A DNA stretch of 64,000 nt from Fimbriimonadaceae bacterium (GCA_026129685.1 JAHCHO010000014.1:1-64000), one strand, 5' to 3'. Shown: positions 9,612 to 17,524, counted from the first letter of the stretch. The notes: generated by a model not told the origin, from the sequence alone. Numbers and translations are program-made.

Positions 9612-10115
9612 ATGGAAGTCAAACTCTTTTACGGAAGCACCACCGGCAACACCGAGAAGGTCGCCAAGAAGATCGCCGACGCGATGAAGGGAAAGATCGC
9701 CGAAGTCGTGGACATAAAGAAGGCGAGCGTCGACGACTTCGACTTCTGCGACGGCTACATCCTCGGCCTGTCCACCGTCGACGAAGGCCTGCTCCAGGAA
9801 GACTGGCGGCGGTTCTGGGACAACATGGAGGACATCGACTTCGACGGCAAGCCGGTCGCGATCTTTGGTCTGGGCGACCAGGTGAAGTACGGCAAGTGGT
9901 TCGTCAGCGCCATGGGCGAGGTGTATGACAAGGTCACCGAACTGGGGGCGAATGTCGTCGGCGCCTGGCCGACCGACGGTTACACGTACGACGATACGAC
10001 CGCCGTCCGAGACGGGAAATTCGTGGGCCTGGTGATCGACGAGGACAATCAGGCGGACAAAACCGACGCTCGCATCGCGACGTGGGTCGGACAGATCGGA
10101 TCGGCGTTCTCTTAA
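9612..10115 (+). CDS. Flavodoxin
   Basis: A 167-aa long-chain flavodoxin. The FMN phosphate loop is GSTTGNTEKVA (residues 8-18). The two isoalloxazine loops are LSTVDEG and GLGDQVKYGKWF, and a long-chain insertion follows (AWPTDGYTYDDTTAVRDGK). It carries single electrons in the cytoplasm and is the likely acceptor from the nifJ product encoded 1 kb upstream. The ATG lies 33 nt after the DHOD-like gene and has CAGGAA upstream. It is the last gene of the unit and is followed by a strong hairpin. Confidence 0.95.
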   Translation: MEVKLFYGSTTGNTEKVAKKIADAMKGKIAEVVDIKKASVDDFDFCDGYILGLSTVDEGLLQEDWRRFWDNMEDIDFDGKPVAIFGLGDQVKYGKWFVSAMGEVYDKVTELGANVVGAWPTDGYTYDDTTAVRDGKFVGLVIDEDNQADKTDARIATWVGQIGSAFS

Positions 10116-10121
10116 GCTAGG

Positions 10122-10152
10122 TTCGCGAGGGGCGTCGACCGCCCCTCGCGAA
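10122..10152. terminator. Perfect 13-bp hairpin between convergent genes
   Basis: TTCGCGAGGGGCG and its exact complement flank a five-base loop, starting 6 bases after the flavodoxin stop and ending 3 bases before the stop of the leftward VanW gene. The placement between two convergent genes suggests a bidirectional terminator. Neither side has a clear T-tract beyond the AA/TT ends of the stem. Confidence 0.65.
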
Positions 10153-10155
10153 AAC

Positions 10156-11607
10156 CTATCCGCCGATGGCGCGCCGCGCCGGAGCGGGGCCGGATCGGAC
10201 GACCTGGGCTTCTGCCGGAGGGGCCACCGGGGTGACCGCCGGTTGCTCTGCGGGCGTCGGGGGATCGGTCTGGCGCGTAGCGCCGCTGGGCGCGGGAGCC
10301 GGAGTCACCGTTGCGTTCGCGTTGCGAGCCACGATCCGGGGTCCACCCGGATAACGGCTGGTACCGAGCGGTTCGCGAACGACGACCTTGCCGTCCTTTT
10401 TGACCACGCGGAACGTCGTGACGGCGTGTCCGCCGCTACCTTTTTCCACCACGCGGGTCTTGCCAGGAGGGAGAGACGCGTCGTGGACGACCTTTTCCGG
10501 TCTCGCCCACGAGGAGCGGCCGGAGGACTCGATGGCCACCTCGAGAGACGGGTCCTTTGTGCCGAGGATGCGGGCGGTCAGCTTGCCCGGCTCGTACTGC
10601 ATCGCGATGGCGACCGGCGTCTCAAGGGTGTTCTTGAACTGGAGGTCGAGCGACCCGTAGTCCACCGTCGCGTCGCGGCCGACCGGCACGTAGGCGACGG
10701 GCATGGAATGGTTCGACCGCCGCAGAATCTTGAGGTTCGCGAAGAGGGCCGCGTTGTAGAGTGTCGTGCTCACTTGGCAGATGCCCCCGCCGACGCCCGT
10801 GTCGTGCCGGCCGTTAACGTAGACGCCGGCCACCTTGAAGCCGCGCGCGATCGTTCGACGGCCGACCCGCTCGTTGAAGCTGAACGTGTCGCCGGGCATC
10901 AGGACGGCGCCGGACAAGATCTCGCTCGCCAACTTTATGTTGGAGGTGCGGGGCGGGTTGCGCGGAAACTTGGTCGAAAACTCCGTGACGACTTCCTTGA
11001 TCGCGTCCAGCGCGTCGTCGGGAACGTGCTTGTCCGTCTCCTTGATGGGCAGTTCGGCCGTACGGCCCTGTTCCATCGCCTGGGCGAGAACCTCCGGCAA
11101 TCGGTCCTTGTCGAGTTCGAGTCCGCCGATCTCGGGTTTGCGGACGATCTGTCCCGCCACCCAGTCCACACGGGCGGGAGTCGGCTTGGGTAGGGCGCTC
11201 GCGAGGGCCTTGTCGAGGGCGCTCGTGCTCGCCTCGACGTAGCGAAACTTCAGCGGAACGTCGGTGGTGCCGCTTCCGCTCGGAGCGAGGGAGCCCCAGA
11301 AGTCCCGCAAGGGGATCGAGGCGATCGTGCCGACGACGTCCAACTCGACGCCAAGTTCCTTCGGTTTGGCGGCAAACTCGCCCTTCGGCAGGAACTTGCT
11401 CTTGAGCACCACGTCATCCTTCTGGCCTTGGTCGCTCCACCAGTACTTGAGCCGGCCCTCCGCCTCTTGGCGTGTCAGGTTTCCGACCGGGAGGTTGCCG
11501 ATAAAGGTGTTCGGCGGGATGGTCGGCTCGTGACGGGAGGCCATCATGGGCAACGCAACGCCCATGCCCAAGATGGGTACGCAGAGGATGCCGACCGCTT
11601 TCTTCAT
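10156..11607 (-). CDS. VanW-family exported protein
   Basis: A 483-aa protein with an N-terminal signal or anchor (KKAVGILCVPILGMGVALPM), a peptidoglycan-binding-4-like region (GNLTRQEAEGRLKYWW), and the VanW domain (PGDTFSFNERVGRRT, GVGGGICQVSTTLYNAAL, DATVDYGSLDLQFKN). After that comes a G5-like stretch (KTRVVEKGSGGHAVTTFRVV) and a Pro/Ala-rich tail. VanW proteins are envelope proteins of poorly defined function, first named from vancomycin-resistance clusters; nothing here implies resistance. ATG 11607 is chosen because the signal peptide starts there. The gene stands alone, with a 137-nt gap to the next gene upstream. Confidence 0.88.
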   Translation of the reverse strand: MKKAVGILCVPILGMGVALPMMASRHEPTIPPNTFIGNLPVGNLTRQEAEGRLKYWWSDQGQKDDVVLKSKFLPKGEFAAKPKELGVELDVVGTIASIPLRDFWGSLAPSGSGTTDVPLKFRYVEASTSALDKALASALPKPTPARVDWVAGQIVRKPEIGGLELDKDRLPEVLAQAMEQGRTAELPIKETDKHVPDDALDAIKEVVTEFSTKFPRNPPRTSNIKLASEILSGAVLMPGDTFSFNERVGRRTIARGFKVAGVYVNGRHDTGVGGGICQVSTTLYNAALFANLKILRRSNHSMPVAYVPVGRDATVDYGSLDLQFKNTLETPVAIAMQYEPGKLTARILGTKDPSLEVAIESSGRSSWARPEKVVHDASLPPGKTRVVEKGSGGHAVTTFRVVKKDGKVVVREPLGTSRYPGGPRIVARNANATVTPAPAPSGATRQTDPPTPAEQPAVTPVAPPAEAQVVRSGPAPARRAIGG

Positions 11608-11744
11608 TCCGTGTCTACTTGAACGCACTCGGAAACGTCCTTGTTTCCGGGAGGAAACTTCGTCGCTACGCATTATGACGGATCGACAAGGATGGGGTTC
11701 CCGGCGGACCCACCGTTGCCGTCCGGAACCCTTGACGGCAACGG

Positions 11745-12401
11745 CTATCCGCCCGGAGGCGGCTCGAGGGAGTCCGCGACCGCACGGTCGAGCGTTCGCT
11801 CATCGACCTTGCCGACCCACTCCGCCACGATCCGCCCGTTTCGAACGAGGAAGAGACTGGGAATGGTCTTGACGCGCCAGGCCGACCAGGTCTGGGCCGT
11901 ATCGTGGAGCACCGGATTTGGGAACGCGCCCTTCCGAAGGAACCTCTCCACGTCGGCGGCCTCCTCGTCGATGCTAACGCTCAACATCTCGAAGCCCCGA
12001 TCACGGTGTTTGGCACGGACTCGGTCGAGCATGGGTTTCAGTTTGTGACACGGACCGCACCACGACGCCCAGAAGTCCACGAGGATGGTGCGGCCCTTGA
12101 AGGCGTCCCCGTTCCAGCGGACCCCTACGCCGTCGCTCAGGTCGAAGGCCGGCATGGAGCGTGGGAGAGGCAACGGCAGGAACGACTCGGGATCGGCGGC
12201 GAACGCGACCGACTCTTTCGAACTGCAGAAGTAGTACGCCGTTCCTCGGTAGCGCAGGCCGGCCACGATTCGCTCCTCGCCATGGTCGCTCGAGGTTGCG
12301 GCACAGACGACGCACCTCCCTCGCTTGGGAAGCTCCGCTTTGGGGATGGCTTGGGAAGCGGCTTGCGCGGCGATCGTCAGAACCAATACGGCGAGACTCA
12401 T
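11745..12401 (-). CDS. Exported YHS-like/thioredoxin fusion protein (TlpA-like)
   Basis: A 218-aa protein with a signal peptide (MSLAVLVLTIAAQAASQA), a YHS-like domain (RCVVCAATSS...GTAYYFCSSKESVAFAADPESF, residues about 27-75) and a TlpA-type thioredoxin domain with the active site WASWCGPC and the cis-proline region KTIPSLFLV. It should act in the periplasm as a thiol reductant or metal/redox carrier. The start ATG 12401 is 10 nt after the stop of the gene at 12412, and both share the promoter at 13223-13251. Its partner gene carries two in-frame UGAs arranged like UxxU, which makes a redox partnership plausible but unproven. Confidence 0.85.
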   Translation of the reverse strand: MSLAVLVLTIAAQAASQAIPKAELPKRGRCVVCAATSSDHGEERIVAGLRYRGTAYYFCSSKESVAFAADPESFLPLPLPRSMPAFDLSDGVGVRWNGDAFKGRTILVDFWASWCGPCHKLKPMLDRVRAKHRDRGFEMLSVSIDEEAADVERFLRKGAFPNPVLHDTAQTWSAWRVKTIPSLFLVRNGRIVAEWVGKVDERTLDRAVADSLEPPPGG

Positions 12402-12411
12402 GGTTGGCACC

Positions 12412-13056
12412 TCAAAAGCCCCAGCCGAGGCTGAGGCCGAGTTTGGGTCGCTGCAAGTCCACGGCGAGCAGCGACACATTGAACGACGCCTGCTTGTAGG
12501 TCAGCAACAGATGGCTCCGCCGACCGTCGTTCATGGGCAAGAGATCCCACTTGGGGTGAAGCGCAATGTTCACGCCGAACGGAAAGTTGAGGCCGCGCTC
12601 GAAACCCGAGTAGTTCAGGCTGACGTAGGGGGCGAGTGGGGTGCCGTGGAAGGCCTTCGCGAACGTCGCATAGTACGCCTGGTTCCCCTTCGGCGTGAAG
12701 ATGCGGTCGCTGCTCGTCCCGAAGGTCACGAGCGGACTCGTGGCGGTCTCGGGCGAGGCGATCCAGTTGGCGGTCGGCGAGAACTCGCCGACGACGAGGT
12801 TGTACTCGAAGCCGAGGCTGAGGCGCGGTCCGAGACGACGCGCCAGATTCAGGCGCCAACGAGGCCTCGCAACCGTGGTGTCCACGTAGCGCAGAGTGAG
12901 TTGCCAATCGAACTTGATGTCCCTCGAACCGAGGAACCGGCCCTCGCCGGGTCACCCGGTTCACGTGGGCACCGCCACGTTGGGACGCTGGATTTGCTGA
13001 CCGAGGGCGACCGCCGCGAGAGCAGCCGCGAACGGCAGGGCGAGATATCGTGTCAA
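12412..13056 (-). CDS. Exported beta-strand-rich protein with two in-frame UGAs (candidate UxxU selenoprotein)
   Basis: From TTG 13056, preceded by GGAGG at six bases, the frame encodes a clear signal peptide (MTRYLALPFAAALAAVALG) and QQIQRPNVAVPT. It then meets UGA (12961-12963), Thr-Gly, UGA (12952-12954), and continues open to TGA 12412 (PGEGRFLGSRDIKFDWQLTLRYVD and on). Read through, it is 214 aa with residues 32 and 35 as U-T-G-U. The rest has alternating, aromatic-rich strands ending LGLSLGWGF, like a small outer-membrane barrel. A SECIS-like hairpin follows the second UGA. No stop-free shorter version keeps both signal peptide and barrel. Alternatives are a pseudogene, a pair of compensating sequencing errors, or a shorter protein from an internal GTG (12885). 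The family is not recognised. Confidence 0.5.
12919..12937 (-). promoter_or_regulatory. SECIS-like hairpin after the double UGA
   Basis: In the mRNA, GUUCCUCG pairs with CGAGGGAC (8 bp, one G-U) around a 3-nt apical loop GUU. The loop starts 22 nt after the second UGA and 31 nt after the first. Both distances, the small loop and a G in its first position fit the published description of bacterial SECIS elements. GC-rich coding DNA forms hairpins easily, so this supports but does not prove selenocysteine insertion. Confidence 0.45.
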
Positions 13057-13211
13057 GGGTGCCTCCGATGGAATCGAGCGATCAGGGACGAGTCGGTTGA
13101 CGCGGCGGTTGGATGGATACGGCCCCGTTGGCGAGCCGAGTGGGCTCGATCGGCCAACCGGCCCACGAGACCGACGAGCGCCAGGACGAACGGCATGAGC
13201 GAGCGGGGCAT
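13053..13211 (-). CDS. Possible 52-aa leader peptide
   Basis: A short frame (MPRSLMPFVLALVGLVGRLA at its start, then an Arg-rich tail) whose TGA overlaps the TTG start of the next gene in a TTGA arrangement, as in translational coupling. The GGAGG of the downstream gene lies inside it. Its own ATG is only about 5 nt from the predicted transcription start, so it would be nearly leaderless. It may equally be just untranslated leader. Confidence 0.22.
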   Translation of the reverse strand: MPRSLMPFVLALVGLVGRLADRAHSARQRGRIHPTAASTDSSLIARFHRRHP

Positions 13212-13222
13212 GAGCCGATCCA

Positions 13223-13251
13223 ATTATGCGCTCTTAGTCAGGATTGGACAA
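13223..13251 (-). promoter_or_regulatory. Sigma-70-type promoter for the thioredoxin/UxxU unit
   Basis: On the minus strand TTGTCC (4/6) is separated by 17 bases from CATAAT (5/6). Transcription would start near 13216, about 160 nt before the TTG start at 13056, and cover the genes at 12412-13056 and 11745-12401. It lies between divergent genes, 74 bases from the rightward aminotransferase start. Confidence 0.5.
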
Positions 13252-13324
13252 GGCGGGGCGCACAGCCGCCGCGGTGAAGCCCGCACACCGAGGTTGGGCG
13301 AGGGGGGTGGAGTAAAATGCCGTC

Positions 13325-14221
13325 ATGCCCAAAGTCGTCTGGCTCAACGGCGAACTCTCCCCGCTCGAATCGGCAAAGGTCAGCGTGGCGGATCACGCCC
13401 ATCTGTACGGCGACGGCCTGTTCGAGGGCATCCGCATCTACGGGCGTCGCGTCTTCAAACTCGACGAGCACCTGGAGCGTCTCTTTCACGGGACCCGGTA
13501 CCTCGGTTTTGAAATGACGATGACCCTTCCCGAGATGCGGGCCAAGATCCTCGAGGTCTGCCGCGCCGCCGACATCGACGAGGGGTACATCCGGTTGAAC
13601 GTCACGCGTGGCACGGGCCTGGGCCTTGATCCCAAGAAGATCGACCGGCGCCCGAACGTGATGATCATGGTCGGGTCTCTCAACCTCTACGCCCCAGAGG
13701 CTTTTGAGACCGGCCTGCACGTCGTCTCGAGTTCGTACCGGGTGATGACGGCGGACAGCATGGATCCCCGCCTGAAGTGCATCGGCCGGTACGGCGCGAA
13801 CATCCTGGCCAAACAGGAGGCGAACGCAAAGGGTGCGGGCGAAGCCCTCATGCTCAACGCGCAGGGCTACCTGGCGGAGTGTACGGGCGACAATCTCTTC
13901 CTTGTTCAGAACGGCATCGTGCGAACGCCCAACCCGGCGTGCGGCATCCTGAAGGGCATCACGAGGGACACCGTAATGGGTTTGGCGCGCGAACTTGGCT
14001 ACGAGGTAACGGAGGAGTTCCTCACGTCGTTCGACGTGTTCACCGCCGACGAGGCTTTCCTAACCGGCACCGCCGCCGAGGTGATCCCGATGGTCAGCCT
14101 CGACGACCGGGCGATCGGCGACGGACTGCCCGGACCGGTCACCCGTTCGATCATGCGCCGGTTCCGCATCGAGACAACCCGTGGCGTGCCGTTCGACGTG
14201 GCCGAACCGGTGCCCGCCTGA
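13325..14221 (+). CDS. ilvE: Class IV aminotransferase, probably branched-chain (IlvE type)
   Basis: A 298-aa PLP enzyme of fold type IV. It opens VWLNGELSPLESAKVSVADH and YGDGLFEGIRIY, typical of branched-chain aminotransferases. The PLP lysine is expected in MDPRLKCIGRYGANILAKQEA's leading half, near residue 154. The phosphate-binding segments are GYLAECTGDNLFLV and LTGTAAEVIPMVSLDDRAIG. It would transfer amino groups between glutamate and the 2-oxo acids of Leu/Ile/Val. D-amino-acid transaminase or aminodeoxychorismate lyase belong to the same family and cannot be fully excluded. The next gene starts 2 nt after its stop. Confidence 0.8.
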   Translation: MPKVVWLNGELSPLESAKVSVADHAHLYGDGLFEGIRIYGRRVFKLDEHLERLFHGTRYLGFEMTMTLPEMRAKILEVCRAADIDEGYIRLNVTRGTGLGLDPKKIDRRPNVMIMVGSLNLYAPEAFETGLHVVSSSYRVMTADSMDPRLKCIGRYGANILAKQEANAKGAGEALMLNAQGYLAECTGDNLFLVQNGIVRTPNPACGILKGITRDTVMGLARELGYEVTEEFLTSFDVFTADEAFLTGTAAEVIPMVSLDDRAIGDGLPGPVTRSIMRRFRIETTRGVPFDVAEPVPA

Positions 14222-14223
14222 GC

Positions 14224-14850
14224 GTGGACGAGGGCCGGATCGGCGTGGACGAGAGCGGCAAGGGAGACTTCTTCGGTCCTCTTGTCGTTGCGGCGTGTTA
14301 CGTCGGACCGGAGCATCTGGCCGAACTGGACGGCGTGATGGACTCGAAGAAGCTTAGCGACAAGCGCGCGCTGGCTTTGGCGACCGTCATCAAGCGCACG
14401 TGCCCGCACTCGGTCATCGGCATCAATCCCGCCAAGTACAACGAGTTGTACGAGAAGATGCGAAACCTCAACCGGCTCCTGGAATGGGGCCACGCGCGGG
14501 CGATCGAGAACGTGCTCGAACAACAACCCGCCCGCTTGGTTATCTCCGACCAGTTCGCGAACCCCGCCGGCCTGAAAAAGAGGCTCTTCGAAAAGGGCGC
14601 GCAGGTCGAACTTCGCTCGATGGTGCGGGCGGAGAGCGACATCGCGGTCGCCGCCGCCTCGGTGCTCGCCCGAGCGGAGTTCCTGCGTCGGCTCGAATCG
14701 CTCGGGAGAGAAGTGGGGACCGAACTGCCCAAGGGTGCGACCAATGTAATTCTGGTGGGCAAGCGCATCCTCCGTGACAAGGGCTTGCAGGCCTTGCGCG
14801 GGGTGTGCAAGACCCATTTTAAGACCTACGGGCAAGTCGTCGACGGCTGA
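14224..14850 (+). CDS. RNase HIII-like ribonuclease lacking the N-terminal domain
   Basis: A 208-aa protein starting at GTG 14224, only 2 nt after the aminotransferase stop. The motif GVDESGKGDFFGPLVVAAC is the RNase HIII version of the type 2 RNase H active site (Asp-Glu pair). Further conserved pieces are DSKKLSDKRA, LVISDQFANP and RAESDIAVAAASVLARAEFL. It would cut the RNA strand of RNA-DNA hybrids. Classical RNase HIII is about 300 aa with an N-terminal TBP-like substrate-binding domain; here the catalytic domain begins almost at residue 1. It may be a truncated HIII or an HII with an HIII-like active site. No ATG is available between the genes. Confidence 0.82.
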   Translation: MDEGRIGVDESGKGDFFGPLVVAACYVGPEHLAELDGVMDSKKLSDKRALALATVIKRTCPHSVIGINPAKYNELYEKMRNLNRLLEWGHARAIENVLEQQPARLVISDQFANPAGLKKRLFEKGAQVELRSMVRAESDIAVAAASVLARAEFLRRLESLGREVGTELPKGATNVILVGKRILRDKGLQALRGVCKTHFKTYGQVVDG

Positions 14851-14940
14851 TCCGTCGTCCCGCGATGGGCCGGTGTGGCGGAGGGCCCAACGTCCCGTTG
14901 TCGCGCCGGCAGACCCGTAGACTTGGTTCCGGAGGTACCC

Positions 14941-16503
14941 ATGAACGCAGCGTTGCGTCTTGGCTCTTGGCGGCGAGTCTTGCTCGTCGTCCTCTCCTTG
15001 TTCGGCACCCTTGGCAAGGTGCCCGCCCAGGTCTCCACCGGCTGGGGATGGGGCTGGAACGCGAGTGGTCAGCTCGGCGACGGCACCACCAACGACGTGC
15101 AATCGGCGCAGATGGTCGGCGGCGTCACCGCGTTGAGAGCCGTCGCAGCCGGCGCGCAGCACAGCCTGTTTCTTCGAACGGACGGGTCCGTCTACGCCTG
15201 TGGTTTCAATGCCTTTGGCCAACTCGGCGATGGAACGAGCACGGACCGGCGCTTGGCGGTTCCGATTCCGAATTTGGGTGGCGTCGTCGCCATCGCCGCC
15301 GGAGATCTGCACAGCGTCGCGCTCAAGGCGGATGGAACGGTGTGGACCTGGGGGGGAGGCGCCTTTGGACGGCTCGGTTCGGGAGGCTATACGGATCGGT
15401 TCGTTCCGGGCGCGGTCATCGGGCCAACGAGCATCGTTGCCATCGCCGCCGGTGCCCGTCACACCTTGGCCCTTCAATCGGACGGCACCGTTTGGGCATG
15501 GGGCGGTTCGGGCGACGGTCAGGTAGGAGACAACTCGCTGATCGACCACCCGAACCCGACGCATTTGACGACGATCGGCGGCGTGAGCGCGATCTCGGCC
15601 GGAGGCTACAACAGCCTGGCGTTGAAGACCGACGGGACGGTATGGAAGTGGGGGCGCCATGTCAGCGGGGTCCGTCATCTGGTCCCGACTCAGACGCCGG
15701 GTTTGTCCAACGTCGTCTCGATCGGGAGCGGCTACTGGCACTCGCAAGCCGTCAAGGCGGACGGGACGGCCTGGTCCTGGGGCAGCAATCCAGACGCCCA
15801 ACTCGGCGATGGAACCCAGGCGGATCAGGCGACTCCGGTACAGATAGCCGGCCTCGCCAATGTGGTTCAGGTGAAGGGTGGCTACTACCACGGCATGGCG
15901 CGCAAGTCGGACGGAACGGTCTGGACTTGGGGGACCAACGTCTCCTGGGTGCTTGGCTCCGGCCTCCTTGGCACGCAGTTGTTGCCTGCTCGGGCGCTGA
16001 CTTACGGGGTTTCGAACCTGGACACGAGCTACGTCCACTGTCTCGTCGTCCGTGACGAGCGCGACGTGTCCCTCGTTCTGGGGCGGAGTGAGGTCCCCGG
16101 CTCCATCGAGGGCATCCCCTTTGAGGTCCGCGTTCGTCCGGGGGGCAGCGCCGATTGGCTCGACCTCTACTCGCAACCACTGGCTTCGGGGGGGTTGGTT
16201 CTTAGAGTCTACGGTGCCCAAACCCTCGATCTTTGGCTCAAAGGCGGCAGTTGGCTCGCCAAACGACTGACGGTGCCCGCCGGTACCGGGAACGCCAACC
16301 TCGGCACGATCACGCTCTTCAGTGGTGACGTGAACGGCGACAACACGATCAACATCGCGGACTTCATCTTGTTGCGCCGCGCCTTTGGGTCGTCGTCCGG
16401 TTCCTCCAACTGGGATGAGAGGGCCGACCTCAATCGCGACGGGAGCGTCAACGTGTCGGACTTTCTGGTTCTTCGGAAGAACTTTGGTCGTTCCGGCGAC
16501 TAG
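14941..16503 (+). CDS. Exported RCC1-repeat protein with dockerin-like tail
   Basis: A 520-aa protein. ATG 14941 has GGAGG upstream and opens a signal peptide (RRVLLVVLSLFGTLGKVPAQ). About seven RCC1-type repeats follow (GWNASGQLGDGTTND, AAGAQHSLFLRTDGSVYACG, GFNAFGQLGDGTSTD), which fold as a seven-bladed propeller. The C-terminus (from about residue 455) has two calcium-loop repeats, SGDVNGDNTINIADFILLRR and DLNRDGSVNVSDFLVLRK, nearly matching those of the protein encoded at 51-2881. It is probably secreted or surface-attached; its partner is unknown. Its last four bases overlap the convergent nitronate monooxygenase gene. Confidence 0.85.
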   Translation: MNAALRLGSWRRVLLVVLSLFGTLGKVPAQVSTGWGWGWNASGQLGDGTTNDVQSAQMVGGVTALRAVAAGAQHSLFLRTDGSVYACGFNAFGQLGDGTSTDRRLAVPIPNLGGVVAIAAGDLHSVALKADGTVWTWGGGAFGRLGSGGYTDRFVPGAVIGPTSIVAIAAGARHTLALQSDGTVWAWGGSGDGQVGDNSLIDHPNPTHLTTIGGVSAISAGGYNSLALKTDGTVWKWGRHVSGVRHLVPTQTPGLSNVVSIGSGYWHSQAVKADGTAWSWGSNPDAQLGDGTQADQATPVQIAGLANVVQVKGGYYHGMARKSDGTVWTWGTNVSWVLGSGLLGTQLLPARALTYGVSNLDTSYVHCLVVRDERDVSLVLGRSEVPGSIEGIPFEVRVRPGGSADWLDLYSQPLASGGLVLRVYGAQTLDLWLKGGSWLAKRLTVPAGTGNANLGTITLFSGDVNGDNTINIADFILLRRAFGSSSGSSNWDERADLNRDGSVNVSDFLVLRKNFGRSGD

Positions 16504-17477
16504 AATCCCGATTCGGGACGACCTTGTGCCTCGGCCCAAAGCCGGCGCACGAGGTCGCCTGCCGGAGGCAGGTCGTGGATTGCCCCAACCGACGTGCCCG
16601 CGTAAAGGCACATGTCGAGGACGTCGCCCGTCACACCGTGGGTGGGATGGTCCATCGCGTAGCGTAGGGCCACGTCGCCGTCGGGGTAGCGGCCGACCAC
16701 CTCGCCCTCGCCCGGGCGCCCGTCTCGCGGTTCGCCTGCGGCCCGCCATGCGCGCAAGGTGCCGTTGACGAGCACTCGATGGGGTGTGTCGGGCCAACCG
16801 CCGTCGAAGCAGTCGGTCACGGCGGTGTCGTCCGGCTTGGCCTCGAGCAACCTGGCTTTGAGCGCGTCGTGCGCCCGACTCTCGTGGGTTGCCAGGAATC
16901 GCGTGCCGAACACGCCGCCCGCCGCCCCGAGGTCGAGCGCCCGACGGAGGTCTTTTCCGGTAGCGAGACCACCGGCGGCGAAAACCGGGATGCTCGTCGC
17001 GAGGTCGAGAACCTCGGCCAGGACGTCTCCAAGCGCCCGATCCGATTGGAGATGCCCGCCCGCTTCGACGCCCTGGCAAATCAGAAAATCGGGTTCGAGG
17101 CCGACCATGCGGCGTGCCTCGGCGGCGCTGCCAACCTGGATGCCGAGGAACGCGCCCGCAAGGCGGACGGCGTCAACCCAAGGGGACGGATCGCCGAACG
17201 AGAACGTGACGCAAGGAAGGCCGGCGGCGAGGGCGGAGACGAGGGAAACCGGTTCGAACGCGAGCGCGAAATTGCCGTAGAAGAGCCGGTCGGTGAGGGC
17301 GCGGGTGGTCAAGACCTTGTGGGACGAAGCCGTTGGGTCGGACCAACTGAGGGCGAGTGCGCCAAGGCCGCCGGCATTCGAGACGGCCGCCGCGAGTTCG
17401 GGGCAGGTCGAACCCCCGATCGGCGCTTGCGCAATGGGGATTCGGAGGTCAAGGGGGTGCGGTCCGGTCGATTCCAT
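16500..17477 (-). CDS. Nitronate monooxygenase family flavoprotein
   Basis: A 325-aa TIM-barrel FMN protein of the 2-nitropropane dioxygenase/nitronate monooxygenase family. Seen are the N-terminal IPIAQAPIGGSTCPELAAAVS with NAGGLGALALSW, the signature QGVEAGGH, and the FMN phosphate site (VFAAGGLATGKDLRRALDLGA, GTRFLATHES). Members oxidise alkyl nitronates to carbonyl compounds and nitrite, but many have other roles, including enoyl-reductase-like activity, so the substrate is uncertain. Its stop overlaps the RCC1 gene's stop, and it lies 47 nt downstream of the UxxC thioredoxin gene on the same strand. Confidence 0.85.
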   Translation of the reverse strand: MESTGPHPLDLRIPIAQAPIGGSTCPELAAAVSNAGGLGALALSWSDPTASSHKVLTTRALTDRLFYGNFALAFEPVSLVSALAAGLPCVTFSFGDPSPWVDAVRLAGAFLGIQVGSAAEARRMVGLEPDFLICQGVEAGGHLQSDRALGDVLAEVLDLATSIPVFAAGGLATGKDLRRALDLGAAGGVFGTRFLATHESRAHDALKARLLEAKPDDTAVTDCFDGGWPDTPHRVLVNGTLRAWRAAGEPRDGRPGEGEVVGRYPDGDVALRYAMDHPTHGVTGDVLDMCLYAGTSVGAIHDLPPAGDLVRRLWAEAQGRPESGF

Positions 17478-17524
17478 GGACGATCGCTTCTGATCGTACC
17501 GACCGAGCGGACCGCACGCGAAAC

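Noticed and set aside
12398-12964. Alternative minus frame over the UxxU candidate
   Set aside because: Arg/Pro-rich, no signal peptide, and it does not preserve the barrel-like sequence.
13999-17079. 1026-codon open frame on the minus strand
   Set aside because: It runs antisense to ilvE, the RNase and the RCC1 gene and has Arg/Pro/Gly-rich shadow composition with no motif.
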